NCBI GenBank assembly: GCA_030674185.1
Contig: CM060306.1
Span: 654,501-718,500 of the forward strand
DNA: 64,000 nt
Reading direction: 5' to 3'
Origin: Monoplex corrugatus
Lineage: Eukaryota > Mollusca > Gastropoda > Littorinimorpha > Ranellidae
The number at the start of each line of letters is the position of its first letter. Position 1 is the stretch's first letter. Position numbers and translations under genes: made by a program. Under the pieces are notes generated by a model, which worked only from the letters and a program-made list of their open reading frames with translations, was not told the origin of the DNA and ran no database searches. This document shows, piece after piece, positions 35,345-47,099 of the stretch.

Positions 35345-38300
35345 TGGAACTCAGACCTGTCAGGCCTTCCACATCAGGCACTGGCTTTGATGTGATCATG
35401 TCTTCCATCAGTCTGTCTGTCTGTCAGGCCTTCCACATCAGGCACTGGCTTTGATGTGATCATCGTCTTCCATCAGTCTGTCTGTCTGTCAGGCCTTCCA
35501 CATCAGGTACTGGCTTTGATGTGATCATGTCTTCCATCAGTCTGTCTGTCTGTCAGGCCTTCCACATCAGGCACTGGCTTTGATGTGATCATGTCTTCCA
35601 TCAGTCTGTCTGTCTGTCAGGCCTTCCACATCAGGTACTGGCTTTGATGTGATCATGTCTTCCATCAGTCTGTCTGTCAGACCTTCCACATCAGTTACTG
35701 GATTTGATGTGATCATGTCTTCCATCAGTCTGTCTGTCTGTCTGTCTGTCAGCCTTCCACATCAGGTACTGGCTTTGATGTGATCATGTCTTCCATCAGT
35801 CTGTCTGTCTGTCTGTCAGCCTTCCACATCAGCACTGGCTTTGATGTGATCATGTCTTCCATCAGTCTGTCGTCTGTCAGGCCTTCCACATCAGGTACTG
35901 GCTTTGATGTGATCATGTCTTCCATCAGTCTGTCTGGTCTGTCAGGCCTTCCACATCAGGTACTGGCTTTGATGTGATCATGTCTTCCATCAGTGTCTGT
36001 CTGTCTGTCAGGCCTTCCACATCAGGTACTGGCTTTGATGTGATCATGTCTTCCATCAGGTCTGTCTGTCAGGCCTTCCACATCAGGTACTGGCTTTGAT
36101 GTGATCATGTCTTCCATCAGTCTGTCTGTCTGTCAGGCCTTCCACATCAGGTACTGGCTTTGATGTGATCATGTCTTCCATCAGTCTGTCTGTCTGTCAG
36201 GCCTTCCACATCAGGTACTGGCTTTGTGTGATCATGTCTTCCATCATTCTGTCTGTCTGTCTGTCAGGCCTTCCACATCAGGTACTGGCTTTGATGTGAT
36301 CATGTCTTCCATCAGTCTGTCTGTCTGTCTGTCAGCCTTCCACATCAGGTACTGGCTTTGATGTGATCATGTCTTCCATCAGTCTGTCTGTCTGTCAGGC
36401 CTTCCACATCAGGTACTGGCTTTGATGTGATCATGTCTTCCATCAGTCTGTCTGTCTCTGAGCCTTCCACATCAGGCACTGGCTTTGATGTGATATGTCT
36501 TCCATCAGTCTGTCCTGTCTGTCAGGCCTTCCACATCAGGTACTGGCTTTGATGTGATCATGTCTTCCATCAGTCTGTCTGTCTGTCAGGCTTCCACACA
36601 GACGGCTTTGATTGTCAGTTTCCTCATCTCGCTGTCAGGCCTTCCACATCAGGACTGGCTTGAGTGTCATGCTCCATCATCTGTCTGTCTGCGCCTTCCA
36701 CATCAGGACTGGCTTTGATGTGATCATGTTTCCATCGTCTCTGTCTGTCAGCCTCCCATCAGGTACTGGCTTTGATGTGATCATGTCTTCCTCAGTCTGT
36801 CTGTCTGTCAGGCCTTCACATCAGGACTGGCTTTGATGTGATCATGTCTTCCATCATCTGTCTGTCTGTCAGGCTTCCACATCAGGTACTGGCTTTGTGT
36901 GATCATGTCTTCCATCATCTCTGTCTGTCTGTCAGCCTTCCACATCAGACTGGCTTTGATGTGATCATGTCTTCCATCATCTGTCTGTCTGTCAGGCCTT
37001 CCACATCAGGACTGGCTTGATGTGATCATGTCTTCCATCAGTCTGTCTGTCTGTCAGCCTTCCACATCAGGTACTGGCTTTGATGTGATCATGTCTTCCA
37101 TCAGTCTGTCTGTCAGCCTTCCACATCAGGACTGGCTTTGATGTGATCATGTCTTCCATCATGCTGTCTGTCAGGCCTTCCACATCAGGTACTGGCTTTG
37201 ATGTGATCATGTCTTCCATCAGTCTGTCTGTCTGTCCAGGCCTTCCACATCAGGTACTGGCTTTGATGTGATCATGTCTTCCATCAGTCTGTCTGTCTGT
37301 CAGGCCTTCCACATCAGGACTGGCTTTGATGTGATCATGTCTTCCATCAGTCGTCTGTCTGTCAGGCCTTCCACATCAGGTACTGGCTTTGATGTGATCA
37401 TGTCTTCCATCAGTCTGTCTGTCTGTCTGTCAGGCCTTCCACATTAGGTACTGGCTTTGATGTGATCATGTCTTCCATCAGTCTGTCTGTCTGTCAGGCC
37501 TTCCACATCAGGTACTGGCTTTGATGTGATCATGTCTTCCATTCAGTTCTGTCTGTCTGTCTGTCAGGCCTTCCACATCAGGTACTGGCTTTGATGTGAT
37601 CATGTCTTCCATCAGTCTGTCTGTCAGGCCTTCCACATCAGGTCACTGGCTTTGGTGTGATCAATGTCTTCCTCATCAGTCTGTCTGTCTGTCAGCTTCC
37701 ACATCAGGTACTGGCTTTGATGTGATCATGTCTTCCATCAGTTCTGTCTGTCTGTCAGGCCTTCCACATCAGGTACTGGCTTTGATGTGATCATGTCTTC
37801 CATCAGTCTGTCTGTCTGTCTGTCAGCCTTCCACATCAGGTACTGGCTTTGATGTGATCATGTCTTCCATCATGTCTGTCTGTCTGTCAGGCCTTCCACA
37901 TCAGGTACTGGCTTTGATGTGATCAATGTCGTTCCTTCATCAGTTCTGTCTGTCTGTCTGTCAGACCTTCACATCAGGCACTGGCTTTGATGTGATCATG
38001 TCTTCCATCAGTCTGTCTGTCTGTCTGTCAGGCCTTCCACATCAGGTACTGGCTTTGATGTGATCATGTCTTCCATCAGTCTGTCTGTCTGTCAGGCCTT
38101 CCACATCAGGTACTGGCTTTGATGTGATCATGTCTTCCATCAGTCTGTCTGTCTGTCAGACCTTCCACATCAGGCACTGGCTTTGATGTGATCATGTCTT
38201 CCATCAGTCTGTCTGTCTGTCTGTCAGGCCTTCCACATCAGGTACTGGCTTTGATGTGATCATGTCTTCCATCAGTCTGTCTGTCTGTCTGTCTGTCAGG

Positions 38301-39834
38301 CCTTCCACATCAGGTACTGGCTTTGATGTGATCATGTCTTCCATCAGTCTGTCTGTCTGTCAGGCCTTCCACATCAGGTACTGGCTTTGATGTGATCATG
38401 TCTTCCATCAGTCTGTCTGTCTGTCAGACCTTCCACATCAGGCACTGGCTTTGATGTGATCATGTCTTCCATCAGTCTGTCTGTCAGGCCTTCCACATCA
38501 GGTACTGGCTTTGATGTGATCATGTCTTCCATTAGTCTGTCTGTCTGTCAGGCCTTCCACATTAGGTACTGGCTTTGATGTGATCATGTCTTCCATCAGT
38601 CTGTCTGTCTGTCAGGCCTTCCACATCAGGTACTGGCTTTGGTGTGATCATGTCTTCCATCATTCTGTCTGTCTGTCTGTCAGGCCTTCCACATCAGGTA
38701 CTGGCTTTGATGTGATCATGTCTTCCATCAATCTGTCTGTCAGGCCTTCCACATCAGGCACTGGCTTTGATGTGATAATGTCTTCCATCAGTCTGTCTGT
38801 CTGTCAGACCTTCCACATCAGGTACTGGCTTTGATGTGATCATGTCTTCCATCAGTCTGTCTGTCTGTCTGTCAGGCCTTCCACATCAGGTACTGGCTTT
38901 GATGTGATCATGTCTTCCTTCAGTCTGTCTGTCTGTCTGTCAGGCCTTCCACATCAGGCACTGGCTTTGATGTGATAATGTCTTCCATCAGTCTGTCTGT
39001 CTGTCAGGCCTTCCACATCAGGTACTGGCTTTGATGTGATCATGTCTTCCATCAGTCTGTCTGTCTGTCTGTCAGACCTTTCACATCAGGCACTGGCTTT
39101 GATGTGATCATGTCTTCCATCAGTCTGTCTGTCTGTCTGTCTGTCAGGCCTTCCACATCAGGTACTGGCTTTGATGTGATCATGTCTTCCATCAGTCTGT
39201 CTTGTCAGGCCTTCCACATCAGGTACTGGCTTTGATGTGATCATGTCTTCCATCAGTCTGTCTGTCTGTCATGTCAGCCTTCCACATCAGGTACTGGCTT
39301 TGATGTGATCATGTCTTCCATCAGTCTGTCTGTCTGTCTGTCAGGCCTTCCACATCAGGTACTGGCTTTGATGTGATCATGTCTTCCATCAGTCTGTCTG
39401 TCTGCTGTCAGGGCCTTCCACATCAGGTACTGGCTTTGATGTGATCATGTCTTCCATCAGTCTGTCTGTCTGTCAGACCTTCCACATCAGGCACTGGCTT
39501 TGATGTGATCATGTCTTCCATCAGTCTGTCTGTCTGTCTGTCAGGCCTTCCACATCAGGTACTGGCTTTGATGTGATCATGTCTTCCATTCGTCTGGTCT
39601 GTCTGTCTGTCAGGCCTTCCACATCAGGTACTGGCTTTGATGTGATAATGTCTTCCATCAGTCTGTCTGTCTGTCAGGCCTTCCACATCAGGTACTGGCT
39701 TTGATGTGATCATGTCTTCCATCAGTCTGTCTGTCTGTCTGTCAGGCCTTCCACATCAGGTACTGGCTTTGATGTGATCATATCTTCCATCAGTCTGTCT
39801 GTCTGTCTGTCAGGCCTTCCACATTAGGCACTGG
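35345..39834. repeat. Array I: 60-68-bp minisatellite with CTGT length variation
   Basis: About 70 units: TCAGGCCTTCCACATCAGGT, ACTGGCTTTGATGTGATCAT, GTCTTCCATCAG, then (TCTG)2-5. Unit length differs mainly by CTGT number. GGTACTGG alternates with GGCACTGG variants. Copies at 36590-36960 have many missing bases. Each unit ends with a pyrimidine-rich TCTGTCTGTCTGTCAG, which looks like a splice acceptor. Confidence 0.95.
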
Positions 39835-40300
39835 CTTGTCATGTTTACTATGGATCCTTTTCCACCATGTAACATTTGTCATGGTTACTATGGATCCTTT
39901 TCCATCATGTACATTTGTCATGGTTACTATGGACCTTTTCCATCATGTAACATTTGTCATGGTTACTATGGATCCTTTTCCATCATGTAACATTTGTCAT
40001 GGTTACTATGGATCCTTTTCCATCATGTAACATTTGTCATGTTCATGGTTACTATGGATCCTTTCCATCATGTAACATTTGTCATGTGTCATGGTTACTA
40101 TGGATCCTTTTCCATCATGTAACATTTGTCATGGTTACTATGGATACTTTTCCATCATGTAACATTTGTCATGTGTCATGGTTATATGGATACTTTTCCA
40201 TCATGTAACATTTGTCATGTGTCATGGTTATTATGGATACTTTTCCATCACATGAATGTGTGTCATGGCCATGGTAGTATGGATCTTCTTCCACACATGA
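39835..40300. repeat. Array J, 40-bp units
   Basis: About eleven copies of CATGGTTACTATGGATCCTT, TTCCATCATGTAACATTTGT. The array gives way to a shorter repeat made from its CATGGTTA part. A unit of this kind reappears at 43465-43500 at the far end of the 13-bp array. Confidence 0.92.
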
Positions 40301-40369
40301 CATTTATATATGGATAAATGGCATTTGTCAAGGTTGTTTGCTCGGATCGTTTTTCATCACATGGCAGTT

Positions 40370-42077
40370 GTGATGGTATTTGACATGGTTATGTGTCATG
40401 GTTATTTATTATGGTTAGTTGTCATGGTTATTTCTCATGATTATGTATCAATGATTATGGGGCATGGATATTATTATGGTTTTGTATCATGGTTATGTGT
40501 CATGGTTATGTGCCATGCTTATGTTCATGGTTATGTGTCATGGTTATATGTCATGGTTATGATGCCATGCATGTTCATGGTTATGTGTCATGGTTATGTG
40601 CCATGGTTGTGTGTCATGGTTATGTGCCATGGTTATGTGTCATGGTTGTGTGTTATGGTTATGTCATGTTTATATGTCATGGTTGTGTCATGTTTATTTT
40701 ATGTGTCATGGTTATGTGCCATGCTTATGTGTCATGGTTATGTGTCATGGTTGTGTGCCATGGTTATGTCATGGTTATGCGTCATGGTTGTGTGTCATGT
40801 TTATGTCATGGTTATGTGTCATGGTTATGTGTCATGTTTATGTCCATGTTATGCGTCATGGTTATGTGTCATGGTTGTGTGTATGGTTATGTGTCATGTT
40901 TATGTGTCATGGTTGTGTGTCATGGTTATGTGTCATGATTTGTGTCATGGTTATGTGTCATGGTTGTGTGTCATGGTTACATGTCATGTTATGTGTCATG
41001 GTTATGTGTCATGGTTTGTGTCATGTTGTGTGTCATGGTTGATGTGTCATGGTTGTGTGTCATGGTTATGTCATGGTTATGTGTCATGGTTATGTTTTAT
41101 GGTTATGTCATGGTTGTGTGTCATGGTTGTGTGTCATGTTTATGTGTCATGGTTATGTGTCATGGTTATGTGTCATGGTTGTGTGTCATGGTTTTGTGCA
41201 TGGTTATTTTCATGTTTATGTCATGGTTTGTTGTTCATGTTTGTGTTGTCAGGGTTTTGTGTCATGGTTGTGTGTCATGGTTGTGTGTCATGGTTTGTGT
41301 GTCATGGTTATGTGTCATGGTTGTGTGTCATGTTTGTGTGTCATGGTTGTGTGTCATGGTTGTGTGTCATGGTTGTGTGTCATGGTGTGTGTGTCATGGT
41401 GGTGTTTTCATGGTGGTGTTCATGGTTGTGTCATGTTTGTGTGTCGTGGTTATGTGTCGTGGTTATGTTTCATGGTTGTGTGTCATGTTTGTGTGTCATG
41501 GTTGTGTGTCATGGTTGTGTGTCATGTTGTGTGTCATGGTTATGTCATGGTGTGTGTCATGGTTATGTGTCATGGTTATGTGTCATGGTTGTGTGTTATG
41601 TGTCATGGTTATGTGCCATGGTTATGTGTCATGGTTGTGTGTCATGGTTGTGTGTCATGGTTATATGCCATGGTTATGTGTCATGGTTGTGTGTCATGGT
41701 TGTGTGCCATGGTTATGTGCCATGGTTATGTGTCATGGTTTATGTGTCATGGTTATGTGTCATGGTTATGTGCCATGGTTGTGTGTATGTTTGTGTCCAT
41801 GGTTTGTGTCATGGTTTGTGTCATGGTTATGTTGTCATGGTTGTGTGTCATGGTTATGTGCCATGGTTGTGTGTCGCATGGTTGTGTGTCATGGTTGTTG
41901 TCATGGTTGTGTGCATGGTTGTGTGTCATGGTTATGTGTCATGGTTATGTGTCATGGTTGTGTGTCATGGTTATGTCCATGGTTGTGTGTCATGGTTATT
42001 GTGTCATGGTTGTGTGTCATGGTTATGTGTCTGGTATGTGTAGGTATGTCATGGTTGTGTGTCATGGTTGTGTGTCA
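40370..42077. repeat. Array J, 13-bp units (part 1)
   Basis: Well over 100 copies of TGTCATGGTTATG or TGTCATGGTTGTG. Because 13 is not a multiple of three, all three frames cycle through the same MVMCHGYVSWLC-type peptide. The resulting 577-codon open frame is an artefact. Confidence 0.94.
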
Positions 42078-42177
42078 TAATAATAATAATAAAGAGCATT
42101 TATATAGCGCCTAATCTGATGAAAACAAGAGCCCTAAGCGCTTACAGGTATCACGCAGACACAACCAAACACACACA

Positions 42178-42223
<46 letters not shown>

Positions 42224-43068
42224 CACACACACACACACCACACACACACACACACACCACACACACGCACACACACACCAGCCGACATTCAAGGCTCAAA
42301 AGACAACAAGGGGGGATTTGGGGAAGTTAGGTGGTAGAGTCTTTATAAGTATCATGAGAGGGACTGGAAGAGATGGGTTTTCAGAGAGGACTTGAAAGAA
42401 GTGAGAGTTGCAGAGTGGCGAACAGAGACAGGGAGCTGATTCCAGATTACAGGGGCCTGATAGGAAAAGGAGCGTTGACCATAGGTTTTAGTGCGACAGG
42501 ATGGTATGCGGAAGGTACGAGTATCAGCCGAGGAACGAAGTTGACGAGAGGGGGTGTACAGATGGAGGAGGTCAGAGATGTAAGGGGGTGCAAGACCGTT
42601 GAGAGACTTAAAACATAACAAAGCAATCTTGTAGCGAATTCTCTTTTCAACAGGTAACCAGTGAAGAGATTTGAGAAGAGGAGTGACATGAGAGGAACGA
42701 GATTTTCTGAAGATAAGCCTGGCAGCATTGTTTTGAACTTTTTGAAGCTTTTGAATGAGAGAGAAAGGACAGCCCGAGAGGAGGGAGTTGCAGTAGTCGA
42801 GACGAGAGAGAACAAAGGCACAGAGGAGAGTTTTGGTGGCTTCGACAGAGAGGATATTGCGAATAGAAGAAATTCTGCGTATCTCAAGATAGCATAATCT
42901 GCAAACATTCTGGACATGTTTTTTCAAAGGACAGGGTGTTATCAAGAGTGACTCCAAGATTGCGGACAGTGGAAGATAGTGGAATGTCAGATCCAAGCAG
43001 AGAGACAGACAGAGGAAGGGAAGAACACTTAGCCAATGTGGTGGGAGAGATAAGGCTAAGTTCAGTTT
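42078..43068 (-). mobile_element. L2-like element of a second subfamily, 5'-truncated
   Basis: The minus strand starts at 43068 with KTELSLI. After a frameshift near 42920 it continues RLDYCNSLLSGCPFSLIQKL, RLIFRKSRSSHVTPLLKSLH, WLPVEKRIRYKIALLCFKSL and ends LKTHLFQSLS at 42352. The 3' part has a CA microsatellite (42169-42279), CTAAGCGCTTACAGG, TTTATATAGCGC and an (ATT)n tail at 42078-42092. The protein is related to the copies at 4842 and 44814 but clearly diverged. It inserted in the 13-bp array. Confidence 0.88.
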
Positions 43069-43500
43069 TAATGGTTGTGTGCCATGGTTATGTGTCATGG
43101 TTGTGTGTCAGGTTATGTGTCATGGTTATGTGTCATGGTTGTGTGTCATGGTTGTGTGTCATGGTTATGTGTCATGGTTATGTGTCATGGTTATGTGTCA
43201 TGGTTATGTGTCATGGTTTGTGTCATGGTTGTGTGTCATGGTTGTGTGTCATGGTTGTGTGTCATGGTTGTGTGTCATGGTTGTGTGTCATGGTTATGTG
43301 CCATGGTTGTGTGTCATGGTTGTGTGTCATGGTTGTATGTCATGATTATGTCATGTTTGTCATGATTGTGTGTCATGGTTATGTCATGATTGTGTGTCAT
43401 GGTTATGTGTCATGATTGTGTGTCATGGTTATGTGTCATGGTTGTGTGTCATGGTTATGTGTCATGGTTAGTTTGGATCCTTTTCCATGACATGACATCT
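43069..43500. repeat. Array J, 13-bp units (part 2) closing with a 40-bp-type unit
   Basis: Same TGTCATGGTTATG/TGTG units as before the L2-like insertion, plus CATGATTGTG variants. It ends with GTTTGGATCCTTTTCCATGA, a copy of the 40-bp unit. Confidence 0.92.
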
Positions 43501-43563
43501 GTGATGTTGAAACGTAATGAAGAATGGCACGCAATGTGCAATATTGTGTTGATCTAAATGAAT

Positions 43564-43567
<4 letters not shown>

Positions 43568-43598
<31 letters not shown>
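43568..43598. repeat. (GT)n microsatellite at the splice acceptor of the YGQTE exon
   Basis: About 16 GT dinucleotides run directly into TACAG|CTATTAG, replacing the usual pyrimidine tract. Same arrangement as at 12089-12150. Confidence 0.95.
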
Positions 43599-43602
43599 AC
43601 AG

Positions 43603-43675
43603 CTATTAGAAGGCTATGGGCAGACAGAGAGTCATGCCATTTGTTCCCTGCAGCTTGTGGGAGACTTTACTGTTG
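43603..43675 (+). CDS. ACSL: Long-chain acyl-CoA synthetase, exon with the YGQTE motif
   Basis: Reads LLEGYGQTESHAICSLQLVG and DFTV plus the first base of a glycine codon. GYGQTE is the adenylate-binding A5 motif. The Gln form points to the ACSL1/5/6 group rather than ACSL3/4 or bubblegum types (family knowledge). The exon is 73 nt, enters in phase 0 and leaves in phase 1 (G|GTGAGT), matching the next exon. Confidence 0.95.
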
Positions 43676-43681
43676 GTGAGT

Positions 43682-43825
43682 ATACACACACACACATCAG
43701 TGCGTGCATGCAAGCACACATACACAAACACACACATGCACAAACACATGCATGCACACACGCACACACACATACACTCACACACACACACACACGCACA
43801 CACACACACACTCATACACACACAA
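43682..43825. repeat. CA-rich microsatellite just after the YGQTE exon
   Basis: Irregular (CA)n with ATG and ACG interruptions starting within ten bases of the donor. Spurious frames overlap it. Confidence 0.9.
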
Positions 43826-43849
43826 TTAGTTTTTTAGTAGTGTTCGTCT

Positions 43850-44813
43850 GTCGTTATCGACAATGACCACGGCTTCATGAAGTTGCTTTGAGTCAGTGTG
43901 TCCGGAGGTGACTGATCAATCCGATCCGGGCACAGAAGTAACGTCCACAGGTTGGACATCTATGGTCGGTTATTGTGGTTGAAGGGTTTGCAGCCCTAGC
44001 TTTCCGTGCAGCTCGTTTTTTTTGTGCAGATTGGATACGAGACACTTCTGAAGTGGTACATCCGTTTTGATTCTTCTACGCCAGACTGTACGGTCAAGGG
44101 CAAGGTTTTCCGAATTCTCCCAGTCTATGTTGAGGGATTTTAGCGATGCCTTCAAGCTGTCTTTAAACCGTTTTCTCTGGCCTCCAACTGTTCTCTTGCC
44201 AGACGCTAGTTCCCCGTAGAGGAGTTGCTTCGGAATTCTGGTGTCAGACATCCGGTACACATGGCCAGCCCAGCGAACTTGACTCTTTTGAAGTAAAGTG
44301 TGGATGGAGGGGAGATTGGCTCTCTCTAGTACTTCTATATCAGGGATCTTCTCTTGCCATCGGATATTGAGAATCTTTCTGAGGCTTTTGGTGTGAAAAT
44401 GATTCAATTTCCTTGCGTGTCTACTGTAAACAGTCCAGGTCTCACTGCTGTAGAAGAGAGTGGTGAGGACCACCGCTTTGTACACTTTGAGTTTAGTTGT
44501 GGCCAAGATACCTCTTCTGTCCCATACAGTAGGACGCAGCCTCCCAAATGCAGTGCTGGCCTTAGCTATGCGTTTGTTGACTTCGTCGTCGATATGCACA
44601 CAACGTGATAGGGAACTGTCGAGATATGTGAAGTTGTCGACTGCATGTAGTTTTGTGCCCTTGACTTCGATATTTGGTTCAGTATATGGAACACCTGGAG
44701 GAGGCTGATACATGACTTCGGTTTTCTTGGTGCTTATTGTAAGACCGAAGTTGTCACAAGCAGTTGAAAATTTGTCCATGCATTGTTGCATCTGTTCACC
44801 ACTGTAAGACTTC
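43850..44813 (-). mobile_element. RTE-like LINE (second family), 3' half
   Basis: Minus strand from 44791: MQQCMDKFSTACDNFGLTIS, TKKTEVMYQPPPG, FTYLDSSLSRCVHIDDEVNK, then SETWTVYSRHARKLNHFHTK, QVRWAGHVYRMSDTRIPKQL and a basic C-terminus ending at 43970. It continues directly from the RT part at 46115-46796; the two halves are separated only by the L2-like insertion at 44814-46114. The C-terminal region after the thumb is the type seen in RTE-like elements; the exact clade is not assigned. Confidence 0.85.
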
Positions 44814-45699
44814 AGCTTAATGACGACAAGACAGAACCTATCCTCATTGGCACCCGTCAGAAACTTTCCCAGCTGCCTCCTCTTTCTCTCCCATTATGTA
44901 ACACATCAGTCCCAATTTCTGATTCAGCTAAAAACCTTGGTGTCTGCATTGACTCTACCCTGTCCATGAACAACTTTGTTTCTCAAACTGCCAGATCTTG
45001 CTACTATCATCTCCATCGTATAAGCCTGATCAGGAAGTATCTCTCTGTCGAAACAACTGCAAAACTCGTTCTCTCCTTCATAATGTCTCGCATTGACTAT
45101 TGCAATTCACTCCTGTCTGGTCTTCCTGCCTCCACCATTCACATCCTACAGCGCATTCAAAACAATGCTGTACGCCTTGTACTCAAAAAGAAAAAAGCTG
45201 ACCACATATCTCCTCTCCTGGCACAACTTCACTGGCTCCCTGTATCAAAGCGCATACAGTACAAACTAGACACCATGTGCTACAAAAGCCTCAATAACGC
45301 AGCCCCCGATTACCTGTCAAGCCTACTTGAGATCTATCTTCCCTCATGTACCCTCCGCTCTGCCTCCGATCCTCTGACTTTTCGCTTTCCACGCACTAAG
45401 CTCAATACCTATGGTCCACGAGCCTTCTCTGTTTCTGGTCCACTCTCCTGGAACAAACTTCCTCTCTCAGTCCGTCAGCAACCTACTTTTGCCTCCTTCA
45501 AGTCCGCTCTCAAAACTCACCTTTTCTCCTCTGCATAAAATCCTAACCTCACTCAACCCCCCTCTGCAGCCTGTCTCCGCTCGGAGGGGAATCACTTTGT
45601 TTTAATATATAATTGTATATGATGTGCTCTCTGTGGTTTTCCATTGGTTTTATTCTTGCTTTTATTGCTTTTATTCTTTTCTCCCCATTTGTGGCCATG

Positions 45700-45768
<69 letters not shown>

Positions 45769-46114
45769 GTGTGCGTGCGTGCGTGTGTGCGTGTGTGTCT
45801 TTTCGGCGCTTGGATTTGATTTTGTCGAGATTTGCGCTATATAAATATTGTAATTATTATGTATGCATGTATGTATGTATGTATGTATGTATGCATGTAC
45901 GTATGTATGTATGTATGTATGTATGTATACGCTTAGATTTATGTATGTATGTATGCATGTATACGCTCAGCTTAGATTTATGTATGTAAGTATGTAAGCA
46001 TGTATGTATGCATGTATACGCTCATATGTATGTAGGTATGTATGCATGTATACGCTCAGCGCTTAGATTTGATTTTATCAAGATTTTGCGCTATATAAAT
46101 AAAATATATTATTA
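44814..46114 (+). mobile_element. L2-like element, 5'-truncated, nested inside another LINE
   Basis: Plus strand. The ORF begins LQLNDDKTEPILIGTRQKLS and ends LKTHLFSSA at 45538, nearly identical in protein to the copies at 10121 and 4842. The 3' region has a GT/GC microsatellite (45702-45799), GCGCTTGGATTTGATTTTGT and TATATAAATATTGTAATTAT. An expanded (ATGT)n block carries further copies of CGCTTAGATTT, and the element ends with GCGCTATATAAATAAAATAT and (ATT)n. It interrupts the host LINE right after the FADDCALNA segment. Confidence 0.9.
45858..46062. repeat. (ATGT)n microsatellite mixed with L2-like tail pieces
   Basis: ATGT/GCATGT tetramers interrupted three or four times by ATACGCTCAGCTTAGATTT, which is the L2-like 3' sequence. 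The array therefore seems to have grown by duplicating the end of the element. Confidence 0.88.
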
Positions 46115-46796
46115 TTATTATTATAAGCATTTAACGCACAATCGTCTGCGAAAAGGAGGTCACGAAGAGTGCTGTAACTGCATTTAGTGGTCGCCTTGAG
46201 GCGTCTTGTGTTGTACAACTTGCCGTCTGTGCGGTAGCGTATGTCTATGCCAGGGTCTTCTGGAGAGAATGCATCTGATAACATTGCCGAGAACATCATA
46301 GAGAATAGTGTAGGCGCAAGGACGCATCCTTGTTTCACGCCATTGCTGACTGGAAAGTCTCTGGACATTTCTCTGTCATCAAGGACCCGTGCCATCATAC
46401 CATCGTGGAACTGTCGCACCATATTTACAAAGGCTGGAGGGCAGCCGAACTTTGCCATTATCTTCCACAGCCCCTCGCGACTCACCGTGTCAAACGCCTT
46501 TGTCAAGTCGACAAAGGTTGTGTACAGTGCTCAGTGTTGTTCCTGTGCCTTTTCTTGCAGTTGACGAGCAGCAAAGATCATGTCCACCGTACCTCTCCCA
46601 GCCCGAAATCCACATTGACTCTCTGGCAACAGACCCTGCTCAAGATGATTAGTGAGGCGGTTCAGCAGCACCCTTGCTAATATCTTGCCTGCAATGGACA
46701 GTAGTGATATTCCTCTGTGGTTGTCACATGATTGTTTGTTTCCCTTCCTCTTGTATAGGTGGACTGTTGAGGCATCCTTGAAGTCTTGAGGGAGTG
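46115..46796 (-). mobile_element. RTE-like LINE (second family), reverse transcriptase half
   Basis: Minus strand from 46796: SLPQDFKDASTVHLYKRKGN, DNHRGISLLSIAGKILARVL and SQCGFRAGRGTVDMIFAARQ. Then, after a frame change near 46520: TKAFDTVSREGLWKIMAKFG, GVKQGCVLAPTLFSMMFSAM and LLFADDCALNA (catalytic FADD intact). The L2-like insertion follows at 46114. The 5' end is truncated and abuts a CA microsatellite at 46797. Confidence 0.87.
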
Positions 46797-46808
46797 ATTC
46801 ACACACAC

Positions 46809-46888
<80 letters not shown>
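46797..46888. repeat. (CA)n microsatellite
   Basis: About 45 CA dinucleotides with one ACAAC break, at the truncated 5' end of the LINE. Confidence 0.95.
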
Positions 46889-46890
<2 letters not shown>

Positions 46891-47099
46891 AATGCATTTG
46901 TACTCTATATTATAGTATTGTGAAATGTGTCATTGTGCTTGTTTTAACGTAGGTGTGTGTGTGTGTGTGGGGGGGGTTATTTGGTTTTGATTTTCTGTTG
47001 TTGGTTCTGTCTGTTTTCTTTTCTTTTTGATTATTTTGCAGAATCCTGCTTTTTTCTGTTTAATATAAATAGATTAGGTATGGCTGATAATTATGTAAG

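Noticed and set aside
35345..39834. Repeated TCTGTCTGTCTGTCAG as functional alternative acceptors for micro-exons
   Set aside because: Polypyrimidine-AG motifs occur in every unit by default, and the sequence after AG shows no coding similarity to ACSL, unlike arrays C and E.
40310..42114. Plus-strand open frames up to 577 codons reading MVMCHGYVSWLC repeats
   Set aside because: Product of the 13-bp TGTCATGGTTATG satellite; all three frames give the same cycling peptide and an L2-like insertion cuts the array.
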